Shown one piece after another: positions 37,966 through 46,111 of a DNA stretch of 64,000 nucleotides. Positions within the stretch are counted from its first letter, which is position 1; each line of letters opens with the position of its first letter. The notes under the pieces were generated by a model. That model had not been told where the DNA came from, ran no database searches, and saw only the letters and a list, made by a program, of their open reading frames with translations. Position numbers and translations under genes: made by a program. Source of the DNA: Didemnitutus sp041906465. GTDB taxonomy: Bacteria; Verrucomicrobiota; Verrucomicrobiia; Opitutales; Opitutaceae. Location of the stretch: NCBI GenBank assembly GCA_041906465.1, contig JAYRJE010000011.1, positions 1 to 64,000 on the forward strand, in the 5' to 3' direction.

Positions 37966-39612
37966 ATGCTGAAAGCGCTTTGTTTCCGACGCGGCCGGGT
38001 GGCGGCGGGGCTCATGTTTTTGCTGCTGGCCGGCGCGTCCGTCGCGCCGGCCAAGGAGGCGTTTCCCGGCGAGAGCCGGAAGTGGCGCCACTACCAGTCG
38101 CTGAATTTCGAACTCTACAGCGGCAACTCCGATCGCGAGTCGCGCGAAGTGTTGCACAATCTCGAGCTGTTCCACGCGGCATTTCTCGATTTTATGAAGC
38201 TGCCCGTGCGTCGGCCACTGCCGGTGACGGTGTTCTACTTCGCGAGCGACGCCGATTTTCGCGCTTACGTGCCGGCGGCTTACGGCAAGAGGCACAACTT
38301 TGCCGGCTTCTATGTCGAACGGCCCGACCGCGCGGTGATCATTCTCTCGCCGCGCGACGAGCTGAAGCAGGCGCAGCAACTCGTGTTTCACGAGTATGTG
38401 CATCACCTCTTTCGCGTCATGGAGGAGCGCCCGCCGACGTGGTATAACGAAGGGATGGCCGAGCTGTTCTCGACGCTGCAGGAGGAGTCGGGACAACTGG
38501 TGTTCGGGCGTCCGGTGGCTGGACGCGTCGGGCAACTGCAACGGGAGGGCCTGATGCCCCTCGAACAACTGTTCGCGGTCTCGCACGAATCGGCGGTTTT
38601 TCGCGAAGGCGAACACACCGGCCAATTCTACGCACAATCCTGGGGGCTGATCCATTTCTGCTATTTCGGCGCGAACGACATCCCGCGCGACAAGCTGGCC
38701 CTCTTTCTCGACGTCGCGCGGTCGCCGCGTTTCGCCGAGCAACCGGAGCGCGTGCGAGCCTTTTGCCGCGAACTCTTTGGCTTCGACTATCCCGAGTTGC
38801 AGCAGCGGGTGGAGCGCTACATGCGGGTCGGTCGCTACCAGGCACGCTCGCTGCCGGTGCCGCGGATCGCCGACCTGAAAACGTATGCGAGCCGGGCGGT
38901 CGCGCCGGAAGAAGCGCAGCTGCGTCTGGCGGAGGTCGCGGCCCGAGTGAATCGCACCCCGGAGGCGCGACTCACCTTGTTGCACGGTGCGGAGCGTCAT
39001 CCGGAGGATACGCGCCTGGATGAAACACTGGGGATGCTCGCTTATTACGACAACGATCAGGTCGGGACGCGCGAACGCTGGGAGCGCGCCATCGAACACG
39101 GCACGGTGAACCCCGCGGTGTTCCATCAAGTCGCGCAACAGATGACGCAGCGGCTGTTCTCCCAATTCGACCCCTTCTACCAGATGCCCGATGAAATGGC
39201 CGCGAAGCTGCGCGTGCTGCTACGGCGTTCAATCGAAGCGGCGCCGCAACAAACCGCAGCCTACGAGACGCTCGCATGGGTCGAGGCCACGAGCGGGGAG
39301 TGCGTCGTCGCCAACGTGAATCTGGTGCAGGAGCGATTTCCCCGACTGAAGACCAAGGACCGCACCCTCGTCTCGCTCGCCTTGGTCCGCCACCGGCGCG
39401 GAGACAATGCGGGTGCGATCGCACTCCTCGACGACCTGCCCAAACTCGATCCGGACGACTGGTCCGTCAGCGCCGCGGAGCGGTTGCGGGCGAAGATCGA
39501 GGGCCGCAAACCGGTGATGGAGCGGCGCGGGAGCCGGGCTGACGCGGCCAAGCCGCCGCCGCTGCGCATCAAGATCAACCCCGGCGCGATCAAACTCCCG
39601 GGCGGCAACTAG
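37966..39612 (+). CDS. Exported HExxH metalloprotease-like protein with TPR-like tail
   Basis: 548 residues. Signal peptide (GRVAAGLMFLLLAGASVAP, cut near AKE). A gluzincin-like zinc site is present: HEYVHH at residues 142-147 and a glutamate in WYNEGMAELF, as in DUF1570 peptidases. The C-terminal half is helical with TPR-like units (for example RTLVSLALVRHRRGDNAGAI) and may bind partners. No substrate is known. The first ATG in the frame (37852) precedes the terminator and is rejected. Confidence 0.7.
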   Translation: MLKALCFRRGRVAAGLMFLLLAGASVAPAKEAFPGESRKWRHYQSLNFELYSGNSDRESREVLHNLELFHAAFLDFMKLPVRRPLPVTVFYFASDADFRAYVPAAYGKRHNFAGFYVERPDRAVIILSPRDELKQAQQLVFHEYVHHLFRVMEERPPTWYNEGMAELFSTLQEESGQLVFGRPVAGRVGQLQREGLMPLEQLFAVSHESAVFREGEHTGQFYAQSWGLIHFCYFGANDIPRDKLALFLDVARSPRFAEQPERVRAFCRELFGFDYPELQQRVERYMRVGRYQARSLPVPRIADLKTYASRAVAPEEAQLRLAEVAARVNRTPEARLTLLHGAERHPEDTRLDETLGMLAYYDNDQVGTRERWERAIEHGTVNPAVFHQVAQQMTQRLFSQFDPFYQMPDEMAAKLRVLLRRSIEAAPQQTAAYETLAWVEATSGECVVANVNLVQERFPRLKTKDRTLVSLALVRHRRGDNAGAIALLDDLPKLDPDDWSVSAAERLRAKIEGRKPVMERRGSRADAAKPPPLRIKINPGAIKLPGGN

Positions 39613-39783
39613 TCCGGCAGCGACTTACCGCCCCGCCCCAGCCGGACTCATGCCGTTGGACGCGATTCCCGACTGGCGAGGGTGCATCTGTTTGGTGGCC
39701 ACCGCCGTCCCGCCGGCGCCCACCTGTCGCATGATCCCGTCTCGCACCGGTCACTTGGTGGGCCGAGGGAGAGATCGGGCCAC

Positions 39784-39807
39784 AAAAAAGCCGGCCCCAC
39801 GGCCGGC
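39784..39807 (-). terminator. Rho-independent terminator of the cyclophilin gene
   Basis: On the minus strand, GCCGGCC pairs with GGCCGGC across a GTGG loop and is followed by TTTTTTG. It lies about 28 nt past the cyclophilin stop. The interval 39613-39783 shows no gene. Confidence 0.88.
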
Positions 39808-39834
39808 CTGGAACGGATCATGGTGAGCGCCGCT

Positions 39835-40356
39835 TCACGCCTGCGGCACAATCTTCACGCTCTCAACCGCCACGCGGTCGATCGGCGTGCTCTTTTCGCC
39901 GCCGTTGGATTTCACCGGGACGTTGGCGATCTGCTCGAGCACCTCGTCGCCCTTCACCAGTTGACCGAAGGCGGTGTATTGACGGTCGAGGAAACGCGCG
40001 TCGCCGTGGCAGATGAAGAATTGCGAGCCGGCGCTGTCGGGATGCGACGAGCGGGCCATCGAAATGACGCCGCGCACGTGCGCCTTGGCGTTGAACTCGG
40101 CCTTCACCTTCCAACCGGGGCCGCCGGTGCCGGGCATGCCGGTCTCGCCGGCCTTCGTGTTCGGGCAGCCGCCCTGAATCATGAAGCCCTTGATGATGCG
40201 GTGAAACGCGGTGCCGTCGTAGAAGCCGTCGCGGGCGAGCTTCTTGAAATTTTCGACCGTCTTCGGCGCGACGTCGGGCCAGAAGGCAATGGTCATGTCG
40301 CCGTAGCTGGTCTTGATGACGGCGACTTCGTGGTTGGAGGCGTTCTCGTTGCTCAT
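39835..40356 (-). CDS. Peptidyl-prolyl cis-trans isomerase, cyclophilin type
   Basis: 173 residues, no signal peptide, so cytoplasmic (PpiB-like). Active-site motifs: FHRIIKGFMIQGGCPN with the catalytic Arg, and SAGSQFFICHGDARFLD. The start is MSNENASNHEVAVIKTSYGD; the frame upstream is non-homologous. Catalyses proline isomerisation in protein folding. Confidence 0.94.
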   Translation of the reverse strand: MSNENASNHEVAVIKTSYGDMTIAFWPDVAPKTVENFKKLARDGFYDGTAFHRIIKGFMIQGGCPNTKAGETGMPGTGGPGWKVKAEFNAKAHVRGVISMARSSHPDSAGSQFFICHGDARFLDRQYTAFGQLVKGDEVLEQIANVPVKSNGGEKSTPIDRVAVESVKIVPQA

Positions 40357-40482
40357 GGAGGGGCCAAGAAGCCCCGCGAAGCGACCGCCCGCAAGAACCA
40401 AAAGTGTGCGACATTTTTTCGGAAAAACGCGCAGCGAAATCGGGAATCAGTGCTACACTATGCCCGCAACCCAGGAGGCCCC

Positions 40483-40716
40483 ATGAAAACCCGCGAACAC
40501 CGTGAAATTCGGCTGCGTGGCGAGCCCACCGAGGAAATTCGCCGCGAAGCCTATCTGCTCTGGCAACAAGAAGGCTGCCCCGAGGGCCGCGAACTCGATC
40601 ACTGGCTGGCGGCACAGGAACTGGTCAAGCATCGCTCGCGGCCCGCTCATCCCGCCACGGACGACGAACGCGAGCCCCAGGTGCGACCCACCGAGTCGCT
40701 GGTGACACCGACGTAG
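40483..40716 (+). CDS. DUF2934 small protein
   Basis: 77 residues. The DUF2934 core is visible: EEIRREAYLLWQQEGCPEGR followed by ELDHWLAAQELV. AGGAGG lies 6 nt before the ATG. Such proteins are small, helical and of unknown function. Divergent from the cyclophilin gene. Confidence 0.82.
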   Translation: MKTREHREIRLRGEPTEEIRREAYLLWQQEGCPEGRELDHWLAAQELVKHRSRPAHPATDDEREPQVRPTESLVTPT

Positions 40717-40757
40717 CGCAAGAGCGCCGTTCAGTCTTAAGTGCTTCGAATCAGAAC

Positions 40758-40833
40758 GGTGGCTGCGTTGGAGCGCAGCGACAACGTGGTCTTTCTTCGT
40801 GCCACGCTTTCGCTTCGCTCAAGCGCGGCTACG
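40758..40833. repeat. GTGGCTGCG...GGCTAC palindromic element (family C), full copy
   Basis: The left arm (GGTGGCTGCGTTGGAGCGCA) and right arm (CGCTTCGCTCAAGCGCGGCT) are imperfect inverted repeats around a short centre, about 76 nt in all. The left arm recurs at 34721, the right arm at 43326. No gene is seen in 40717-40872. Confidence 0.65.
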
Positions 40834-40872
40834 GAATCCTTGAAACCGAACTGGCGTCGGTCTGCTCCGTCC

Positions 40873-41433
40873 CTACGCGAATTGCGCATCCACTCGATCG
40901 CAGAAATGGTGGATGAGGAAGAGGTGACACTCTTGCGCCGCGGCGCCGCTGTTGCCGGGAACGATGATCTCGGCGGTCGCGAGGCCCTTGGCTTTGCCGC
41001 CGCCGCGGCCGAGCAGCGCGATGGTGTCGAGGCCGAGCTTCTTCGCGGCGTCGAGCGCGAGCAGGATGTTCTGGGAGTTGCCGCTTGAGGTCAGCACCAC
41101 CACGACGTCGCCGGGCTGTGCGAGACCCTCGATCTGGCGGGCGAAGAGGGCGTCGTAGCCGTAGTCGTTGCCGATGCACGTCACGAGCGTGCCGTCAGCG
41201 GTCAGGGCGACGGCCGGGAGCGAGCGGCGGTTCTTGAAATAGCGGCCGACGAGTTCGGTCGTGAGGTGCTGCGCTTCGGCGGCGCTGCCGCCGTTGCCGC
41301 AGGCGATGATCTTCTTGCCGCCTTGCAGCGCGCGTAGGATGAGATCGCCGGCGCGATCGATTTGCGCGCGCTGAGCGGAAAGTCCTTGGAGGGCGGCGAT
41401 GGTCGCTTGTTGCGAGGCTTCGAACGAAGACAT
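40873..41433 (-). CDS. gmhA: SIS-domain sedoheptulose-7-phosphate isomerase GmhA-like
   Basis: 186 residues; first step of ADP-heptose synthesis for lipopolysaccharide. Motifs: KIIACGNGGSAAEAQHLTTE, VGRYFKNRRSLPAVALTADG, VVVVLTSSGNSQNILLALDA and, near the C-terminus, AAAQECHLFLIHHFCDRVD. The start at MSSFEASQQ was chosen by family alignment; upstream sequence in the frame is antisense to recF. Could alternatively be the closely related DiaA, but the AxExxHL context and isolation favour GmhA. Confidence 0.85.
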   Translation of the reverse strand: MSSFEASQQATIAALQGLSAQRAQIDRAGDLILRALQGGKKIIACGNGGSAAEAQHLTTELVGRYFKNRRSLPAVALTADGTLVTCIGNDYGYDALFARQIEGLAQPGDVVVVLTSSGNSQNILLALDAAKKLGLDTIALLGRGGGKAKGLATAEIIVPGNSGAAAQECHLFLIHHFCDRVDAQFA

Positions 41434-41499
41434 GGGCGCGACGCAAACAGACGTGCGGCTTGCCAGCAAGCTCGCGCGCGCCAACCGTGACCGCGTCGC

Positions 41500-42585
41500 A
41501 TGCGCTTCGCTTCCGTTACGCTGCAGAACTTCCGCAACTTGCCGCTCGTTTCCGTGCGGCTGGCGGGACGGCACACCTTTCTCGTTGGCGCGAACGGGCA
41601 GGGAAAAACCAACTTCCTCGAGGCGCTCGGCTACGTCACGGCGTTGCGCTCATTTCGAGGTGCGGAACCGCGCGCGCTCGTGGCGCTCGGGCAAACGCAG
41701 GCGGGCCTCGGCTTCACGCTCGAGCACGAGCAGTTCGGCGAGTCGAAACTCGCGATCACGTTCGGCGCCGACGGCCGCACGGTGGAATGGGAGCAGGGCA
41801 AGGTGACGCGGCTCGCCGATTTCATCGGCAAGTTTCCGACCGTGGTCTTTTCGTCGCAGGACAATCAACTCCTGCGCGGCTCGCCATCGTTGCGGCGGCG
41901 TTGGCTCGACCTGACGCTCGCGGCGATGGATGGCGGCTATCTCGCCGCGTTGCAGGGTTACACGCGTGCGGTGGCGGAGCGGAATATTTTGCTGAAGCAC
42001 GGCGGCCGCGATGCGACCCAGCTCACGGCGTTCGAGCGCGAGGCGGCGTTGCACGCCGTGAAGCTCGTCGCTGCGCGCGCGGCGGGCGTCGCCGAGCTGA
42101 GCGAACTGTTTCACGGCGCGCATGCGCGACTTGTTCCCGAAGGCGAGCAGGCGGCGTTGATCTACGGGCCGGATACGGCCGCGACGACGGCGGACGAGTT
42201 TGCGGCGCAGTTGGTGAAGGCGCGCCCGCGCGACACGCTGCTGAAGTCGACCGAGCGCGGCCCGCATCGCGACGATCTGGAGTTCTTGTTGCGCGGTCGC
42301 CCGGCGAAGAACTTCGCCTCGGAAGGGCAGCAGCGCTGCCTCGTGATCGCGCTGCGTCTGGCGCAGGCGGCCTATTTCAAGAAGCACAGCGCGATCGAGC
42401 CGGTGCTGTTGTGCGACGATGTGCTCGGCGAACTCGATCCGGAGCGGCGGCGCAAATTCTGGGCGTCACTCGACGGCCAGCCGCAGGTGGTCGCCACCGG
42501 CACGGCGCTGCCGGACGCCGAGGCGGGCACGTGGCAGGTGTTGCACGTGGCGGACGGCCGCGTCGAGGAAGGCGGGAGCGCGTGA
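41500..42585 (+). CDS. recF: DNA replication and repair protein RecF
   Basis: 361 residues; ATPase that loads RecA at gaps. Starts MRFASVTLQNFRNLPLVSVR, Walker A GANGQGKTNF, signature FASEGQQRCLVIALRLA, Walker B VLLCDDVLGELDPERR. It is divergent from gmhA and away from any dnaA/dnaN/gyrB cluster. The GTGA overlap with the next gene suggests co-translation. Confidence 0.95.
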   Translation: MRFASVTLQNFRNLPLVSVRLAGRHTFLVGANGQGKTNFLEALGYVTALRSFRGAEPRALVALGQTQAGLGFTLEHEQFGESKLAITFGADGRTVEWEQGKVTRLADFIGKFPTVVFSSQDNQLLRGSPSLRRRWLDLTLAAMDGGYLAALQGYTRAVAERNILLKHGGRDATQLTAFEREAALHAVKLVAARAAGVAELSELFHGAHARLVPEGEQAALIYGPDTAATTADEFAAQLVKARPRDTLLKSTERGPHRDDLEFLLRGRPAKNFASEGQQRCLVIALRLAQAAYFKKHSAIEPVLLCDDVLGELDPERRRKFWASLDGQPQVVATGTALPDAEAGTWQVLHVADGRVEEGGSA

Positions 42586-43325
42586 GTTTCGAAGGGTGGC
42601 AATGGCTGTTGCTGGCGGCGGGGGCGTTCACCGCGGGTTTTTCGAAAACGGGCATCCCGGGGCTCGGCATTTTGTTCGTGGCGATTTTCTCGAACCTGAT
42701 GCCGGCGCGTCAGGCCACAGGGATCGTGCTGCCGCTGCTGATCGTGGGCGATGTGTTCGCCGTGTTGAGTTACCGTGCGCACGCACAGTGGTCGCATTTG
42801 TGGCGGTTGCTGCTGCCGACCGTCGGCGGCGTCGTGCTGGGGTGGCTGGCGCTGCGGTTCGCGGATGATGACCAGACGACGCGGCTGATCGGCGCGTTGC
42901 TCGCGATCATGCTCGCGGTGCATCTCTGGCGGAAAGCGCGGCCGGACGCGAACGAAGCGGCGAGTCACGCGCCGTTGTGGTTTGGCGTGCTCGCGGGTGT
43001 GTTTGCTGGCTTCGCCACGCAGGTCGCGAATGCCGCGGGGCCGGTCATGATGCTTTACCTGCTGGCGATGCGATTGCCGAAGCTGGAGTTTTTGGGGACG
43101 AGCGCAGTGTTCTTCATGGCGGTGAATCTGTTCAAGGTGCCGTTCATGGTGCAGCTCGGGATCATCAATCCATCGAGCCTGGCGGTGAACTTGTGGCTGG
43201 CGCCGGCGGTGATTGCGGGCGCGCTGATCGGTCGCGTCGTGGCCGGAAAGGTGAATCAGAAGGTGTTCGAGATTGCGGCGCTCGGGTTGACGGCGCTGGC
43301 GACCGCAAAGCTGCTGTTTGGATAA
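42582..43325 (+). CDS. TauE/SafE family sulfite or anion exporter
   Basis: 247 residues from a GTG overlapping the recF stop. Seven to eight helices with the family start GFSKTGIPGLGILFVAIFSN and the internal repeat GVFAGFATQVANAAGPVMML. Family members export sulfite, sulfoacetate or other small anions. The open frame extends upstream through recF antiparallel-type sequence with no homology. Confidence 0.87.
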   Translation: MSFEGWQWLLLAAGAFTAGFSKTGIPGLGILFVAIFSNLMPARQATGIVLPLLIVGDVFAVLSYRAHAQWSHLWRLLLPTVGGVVLGWLALRFADDDQTTRLIGALLAIMLAVHLWRKARPDANEAASHAPLWFGVLAGVFAGFATQVANAAGPVMMLYLLAMRLPKLEFLGTSAVFFMAVNLFKVPFMVQLGIINPSSLAVNLWLAPAVIAGALIGRVVAGKVNQKVFEIAALGLTALATAKLLFG

Positions 43326-43358
43326 ACCACGCTTTCGCTCTGCTCAAGTGCGGCTACC
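43326..43358. repeat. Family C right half-element
   Basis: ACCACGCTTTCGCTCTGCTC and the following bases match the right arm of the element at 40758-40833 with a few changes. It starts at the base after the TAA stop of the TauE gene. Confidence 0.6.
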
Positions 43359-43383
43359 AGCAGCGCGCGAGTTCGGGATTTCT

Positions 43384-43410
43384 TTTCCGTGTCGTCCGTG
43401 TATTCCGTGG
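43384..43410. repeat. TCCGTGNNN triple tandem repeat
   Basis: TCCGTG occurs three times at 9-nt spacing (43386, 43395, 43404), only 8 nt before the ruvC start codon. The short, regular form resembles the heptad element found inside metH. Confidence 0.55.
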
Positions 43411-43417
43411 GCTCCAC

Positions 43418-44005
43418 ATGGCCCGCGTGAACGTGCGACAACTCTGGAAGGCGAAGCTCGACGGCTCCCTCGCGCCCAAAGAGTGGCCGGAGGCGCCGAC
43501 GCTGCAGCGCACGCCGTTTGCCGGGCGGGTGTTGGGCATTGATCCGTCGCTGCGCGGCACGGGTCTCGCGCTGATCGAGTTCGCGGCGGGACGTCAGCCG
43601 GTGCTGCTGCGTTGCGAGACGGTGAAAGTGCCGGCGCGGCACGCGATGCCGTATTGCCTGGCGGAAATCCATCGAGCGGTGACGCGTTACCTCGCCGACT
43701 TCGCGCCGCAACACGTGGCGCTGGAGCAGACGATCTACGTGCAGAATTTTCAGACCGCGCAAATTCTCGGCGCGGCGCGCGGCGCGGCGATCGCGGCGGC
43801 CGCGTTGCAACAGGTGGAGACGTTCGAGTATCCGCCGCTGCGCGTGAAGCAGGCGGTGGTGGGACGCGGGCACGCGGCGAAGGAGCAGGTGGCGCGCACG
43901 GTGATGACGCTGCTTGGGCACGGGCGCACGCTGGCTTTGGACGAGTCGGACGCCGCCGCAGTGGCGCTGTGCCATGCGTTTACGTGGCGCGCGACCGGTG
44001 GGTAA
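43418..44005 (+). CDS. ruvC: Holliday junction endonuclease RuvC
   Basis: 195 residues; resolves Holliday junctions with RuvAB. Acidic catalytic residues are in place: VLGIDPSLRGTG (Asp), HVALEQTIYVQNFQTA (Glu) and LDESDAAAVALCHA (Asp). The N-terminus carries about 37 extra residues (MARVNVRQLWKAKLDGSLAP onward) before the family start, giving a slightly long protein. ruvA/ruvB are not in the window. Confidence 0.92.
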   Translation: MARVNVRQLWKAKLDGSLAPKEWPEAPTLQRTPFAGRVLGIDPSLRGTGLALIEFAAGRQPVLLRCETVKVPARHAMPYCLAEIHRAVTRYLADFAPQHVALEQTIYVQNFQTAQILGAARGAAIAAAALQQVETFEYPPLRVKQAVVGRGHAAKEQVARTVMTLLGHGRTLALDESDAAAVALCHAFTWRATGG

Positions 44006-44103
44006 TCGGCGGGCCGGGGTTTGCTTATAACCGAGGTTTTGTCTCAGGCACGGCTTGTGCGAACGCGCCGGACGCCCCGCAATCGTTGCCTTCCACGCCG
44101 CGA

Positions 44104-45918
44104 ATGAGTGCACCGATTTTCAGTTTTCGTCCCAAGTTGTTCGAAGCGCTGAAGGGCTACGACCGGCAACGCTTCCGCAGCGATTTCATGGCGGGTTTGA
44201 ACGTCATGATCGTGGCGTTTCCGCTTTCGATGGCGTTCGCCATCGCTTCGGGCGTGAAGCCGGAGCAGGGGCTGTTCACGGCGATCATCGGCGGCGCGAT
44301 CATTGCGGCGCTCGGCGGCTCGCGCGTGCAGATCGGCGGACCGACCGGGGCGTTCGTGATCATCACTTACGGCGTCGTCCACCAATTCGGCATGGATGGG
44401 CTGCTGCTCTGCACGATGTTGGCGGGCGTGATGCTCGCGTTGATGGGACTCGCGCGCCTGGGCTCGGTCATTCGCTACATTCCGTATCCGGTGTCGCGCG
44501 CTTTCACCAAGGGCATTGCGATTCTCATTCTCAGTTCGCAGATCAAAAATTTCCTCGGCCTGCAGGTGGACAACCTTCCCGTGCAGTTCGTCGACAAGAT
44601 CAAACTCCTCGCACTGCACCTCGATGCGATCCATTGGCCGACGGTCGGCGTGGCGGTGGGGTCGTTGCTCGTGATCGGCCTGTGGCCGGCGCGGTTCGCG
44701 CGCTATGTGCCGGGCGCGATGGTCGGGCTGGTGGTCGGCACGCTCGTGGTCGCATTGGCGGGGCTCGATAGCGAATGTGGCGTCGCGACGATCGGCTCGC
44801 AGTTCGGCGGCATCGGCTCCGGTTTGCCCGCGCTGCACTGGCCGTCGGCGGATTTTGCGACGTTGCGCGCGCTGGTGCAGCCGGCGTTCACGATCGCCTT
44901 GCTGGTCTCGATGCAAGCGCTGCTGTGCGCGGGGGTGACGGATGGCATGCTCGATGACCGGCATGATTCGAACCAGGAGCTCGTGGGACAAGGCGTGGCG
45001 AATTTTGTCGGACCGCTCTTCGGCTGCATCCCGGTCACGGGCGCGGTGGCGCGTTCAATCGGCAACGTCCGCGCGGGTGGGCGCACGCCGGTCGCGGGAC
45101 TGGTGCACTCGGGCTTGCTGGCGGCGGTATTGCTGGCGGCGGCACCGCTCGCGGCCCACATTCCGCTTGCGACGCTCAGCGCCGTGCTCGTCGTGGCCGC
45201 CTATCGCATGGTGTCGTGGAAACAGTTTTTGCGGCTGCATCGCTGGCCGCTGGCGGACGCGTTGATCTTTGGCACGACGTTCCTGCTGACGGTGCTGACG
45301 GACCTGACCGTCGCGGTCGAAGTCGGCGTGGTGCTCGCCGCGCTGCTGATGGTGAAGCGCATTTCCGAGACGTCGCAGATCACCGCGGTGGACGAAACCA
45401 CCGAGACCGAGGGCTCGCATCACTCGCTGATCGGGAAAGAAATCCCGCGCGGGGTGCTTGTTTTCCGCGTGTTCGGGGCGTTTTTCTTCGGCGTGGTCGA
45501 CAAGCTCGACGACGAGCTGAAGCGCGCGAAGAACGAGCCGGATGTCCTGATCCTGCGCATCCGCAAAGTGCTCGCGATGGATGCCACGGGCCTGCAGGCG
45601 CTGGAGGATCTGCACGCAAAATTGCGCGCGAAAGGGAAGCACCTGATCCTGAGCGCGCCGCACACGCAGCCGCTTTTCGTGATGGAGAAGGCCGGTTTTC
45701 TCGACCGACTCGGACGCGAAAACGTCTGCCCGCACATCGATGCGGCGTTGGCGCGTGCGCGGGAAATCCTCGGCGTGCCGCCGCCGGCGAGTCCGCCGGA
45801 TTCGGCGGATGCCTTGCGCGCCGAGAAGGAGCAACTCGAGGCCGCTCGCCGCGAGATCACCGAAGCGCTCGCGCGGGCGAATCGAATTCTCGGGCACCAG
45901 GACGGCGCGCGCGGGTAG
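44104..45918 (+). CDS. SulP-family anion transporter with STAS domain
   Basis: 604 residues. Ten to twelve helices with SulP signatures: NVMIVAFPLSMAFAIASGVK, GGSRVQIGGPTGAFVIITYG and GCIPVTGAVARSIGNVRAGG. A C-terminal STAS domain follows (VLILRIRKVLAMDATGLQAL), then a short coiled coil (EKEQLEAARREITEALARAN). Members carry sulfate, bicarbonate or dicarboxylates; the substrate cannot be assigned. Directly upstream, same strand, of the Ehr-type operon, but separated by repeats. The TAG stop is part of a GTAGGGC repeat. Confidence 0.9.
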   Translation: MSAPIFSFRPKLFEALKGYDRQRFRSDFMAGLNVMIVAFPLSMAFAIASGVKPEQGLFTAIIGGAIIAALGGSRVQIGGPTGAFVIITYGVVHQFGMDGLLLCTMLAGVMLALMGLARLGSVIRYIPYPVSRAFTKGIAILILSSQIKNFLGLQVDNLPVQFVDKIKLLALHLDAIHWPTVGVAVGSLLVIGLWPARFARYVPGAMVGLVVGTLVVALAGLDSECGVATIGSQFGGIGSGLPALHWPSADFATLRALVQPAFTIALLVSMQALLCAGVTDGMLDDRHDSNQELVGQGVANFVGPLFGCIPVTGAVARSIGNVRAGGRTPVAGLVHSGLLAAVLLAAAPLAAHIPLATLSAVLVVAAYRMVSWKQFLRLHRWPLADALIFGTTFLLTVLTDLTVAVEVGVVLAALLMVKRISETSQITAVDETTETEGSHHSLIGKEIPRGVLVFRVFGAFFFGVVDKLDDELKRAKNEPDVLILRIRKVLAMDATGLQALEDLHAKLRAKGKHLILSAPHTQPLFVMEKAGFLDRLGRENVCPHIDAALARAREILGVPPPASPPDSADALRAEKEQLEAARREITEALARANRILGHQDGARG

Positions 45919-45968
45919 GGCGGAAGCGTCTGAGCCTTGTAGCGCGCGAGTGCTTGTCGGCGGTTCGC
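45914..45968. repeat. GTAGGGC-type half-element supplying a stop codon
   Basis: Begins GGGTAGGGCGGAAGCGTC at the stop codon of the SulP gene (TAG at 45916-45918) and contains a further TTGTAGCGCGCGAG segment. The opposite arm is not clear. Confidence 0.5.
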
Positions 45969-46025
45969 GTAGCGCAGGCTTCCAGCCTGCAACGAACGTC
46001 GATGCAGGCTGGAAGCCTGCGCTAC
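45969..46025. repeat. Perfect 23-bp inverted repeat, GTAGCGC family
   Basis: The arm begins GTAGCGCAGGCTTCCAGCCT and is followed by an 11-nt loop and its exact complement, ending GCCTGCGCTAC. It forms a very stable hairpin between the SulP gene and the Ehr operon. A half copy occurs at 12934-12958. Confidence 0.85.
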
Positions 46026-46111
46026 TACTTGCCCGGTGAGAAAAATTTCAAACCGCGCGCGCCGTGGGTTGATGCTGGCCACGTCGACGCGTTTGACGCA
46101 GCGTCGTCGCC

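Noticed and set aside
36619..39165. An 848-residue minus-strand open frame opposite ald and the metalloprotease gene
   Set aside because: It is antisense to two well-supported genes and crosses the ald terminator.
41460..42581. Upstream extension of the TauE frame through recF
   Set aside because: TauE homology begins at the GTG at 42582, which overlaps the recF stop; the upstream part is a shifted frame of recF.
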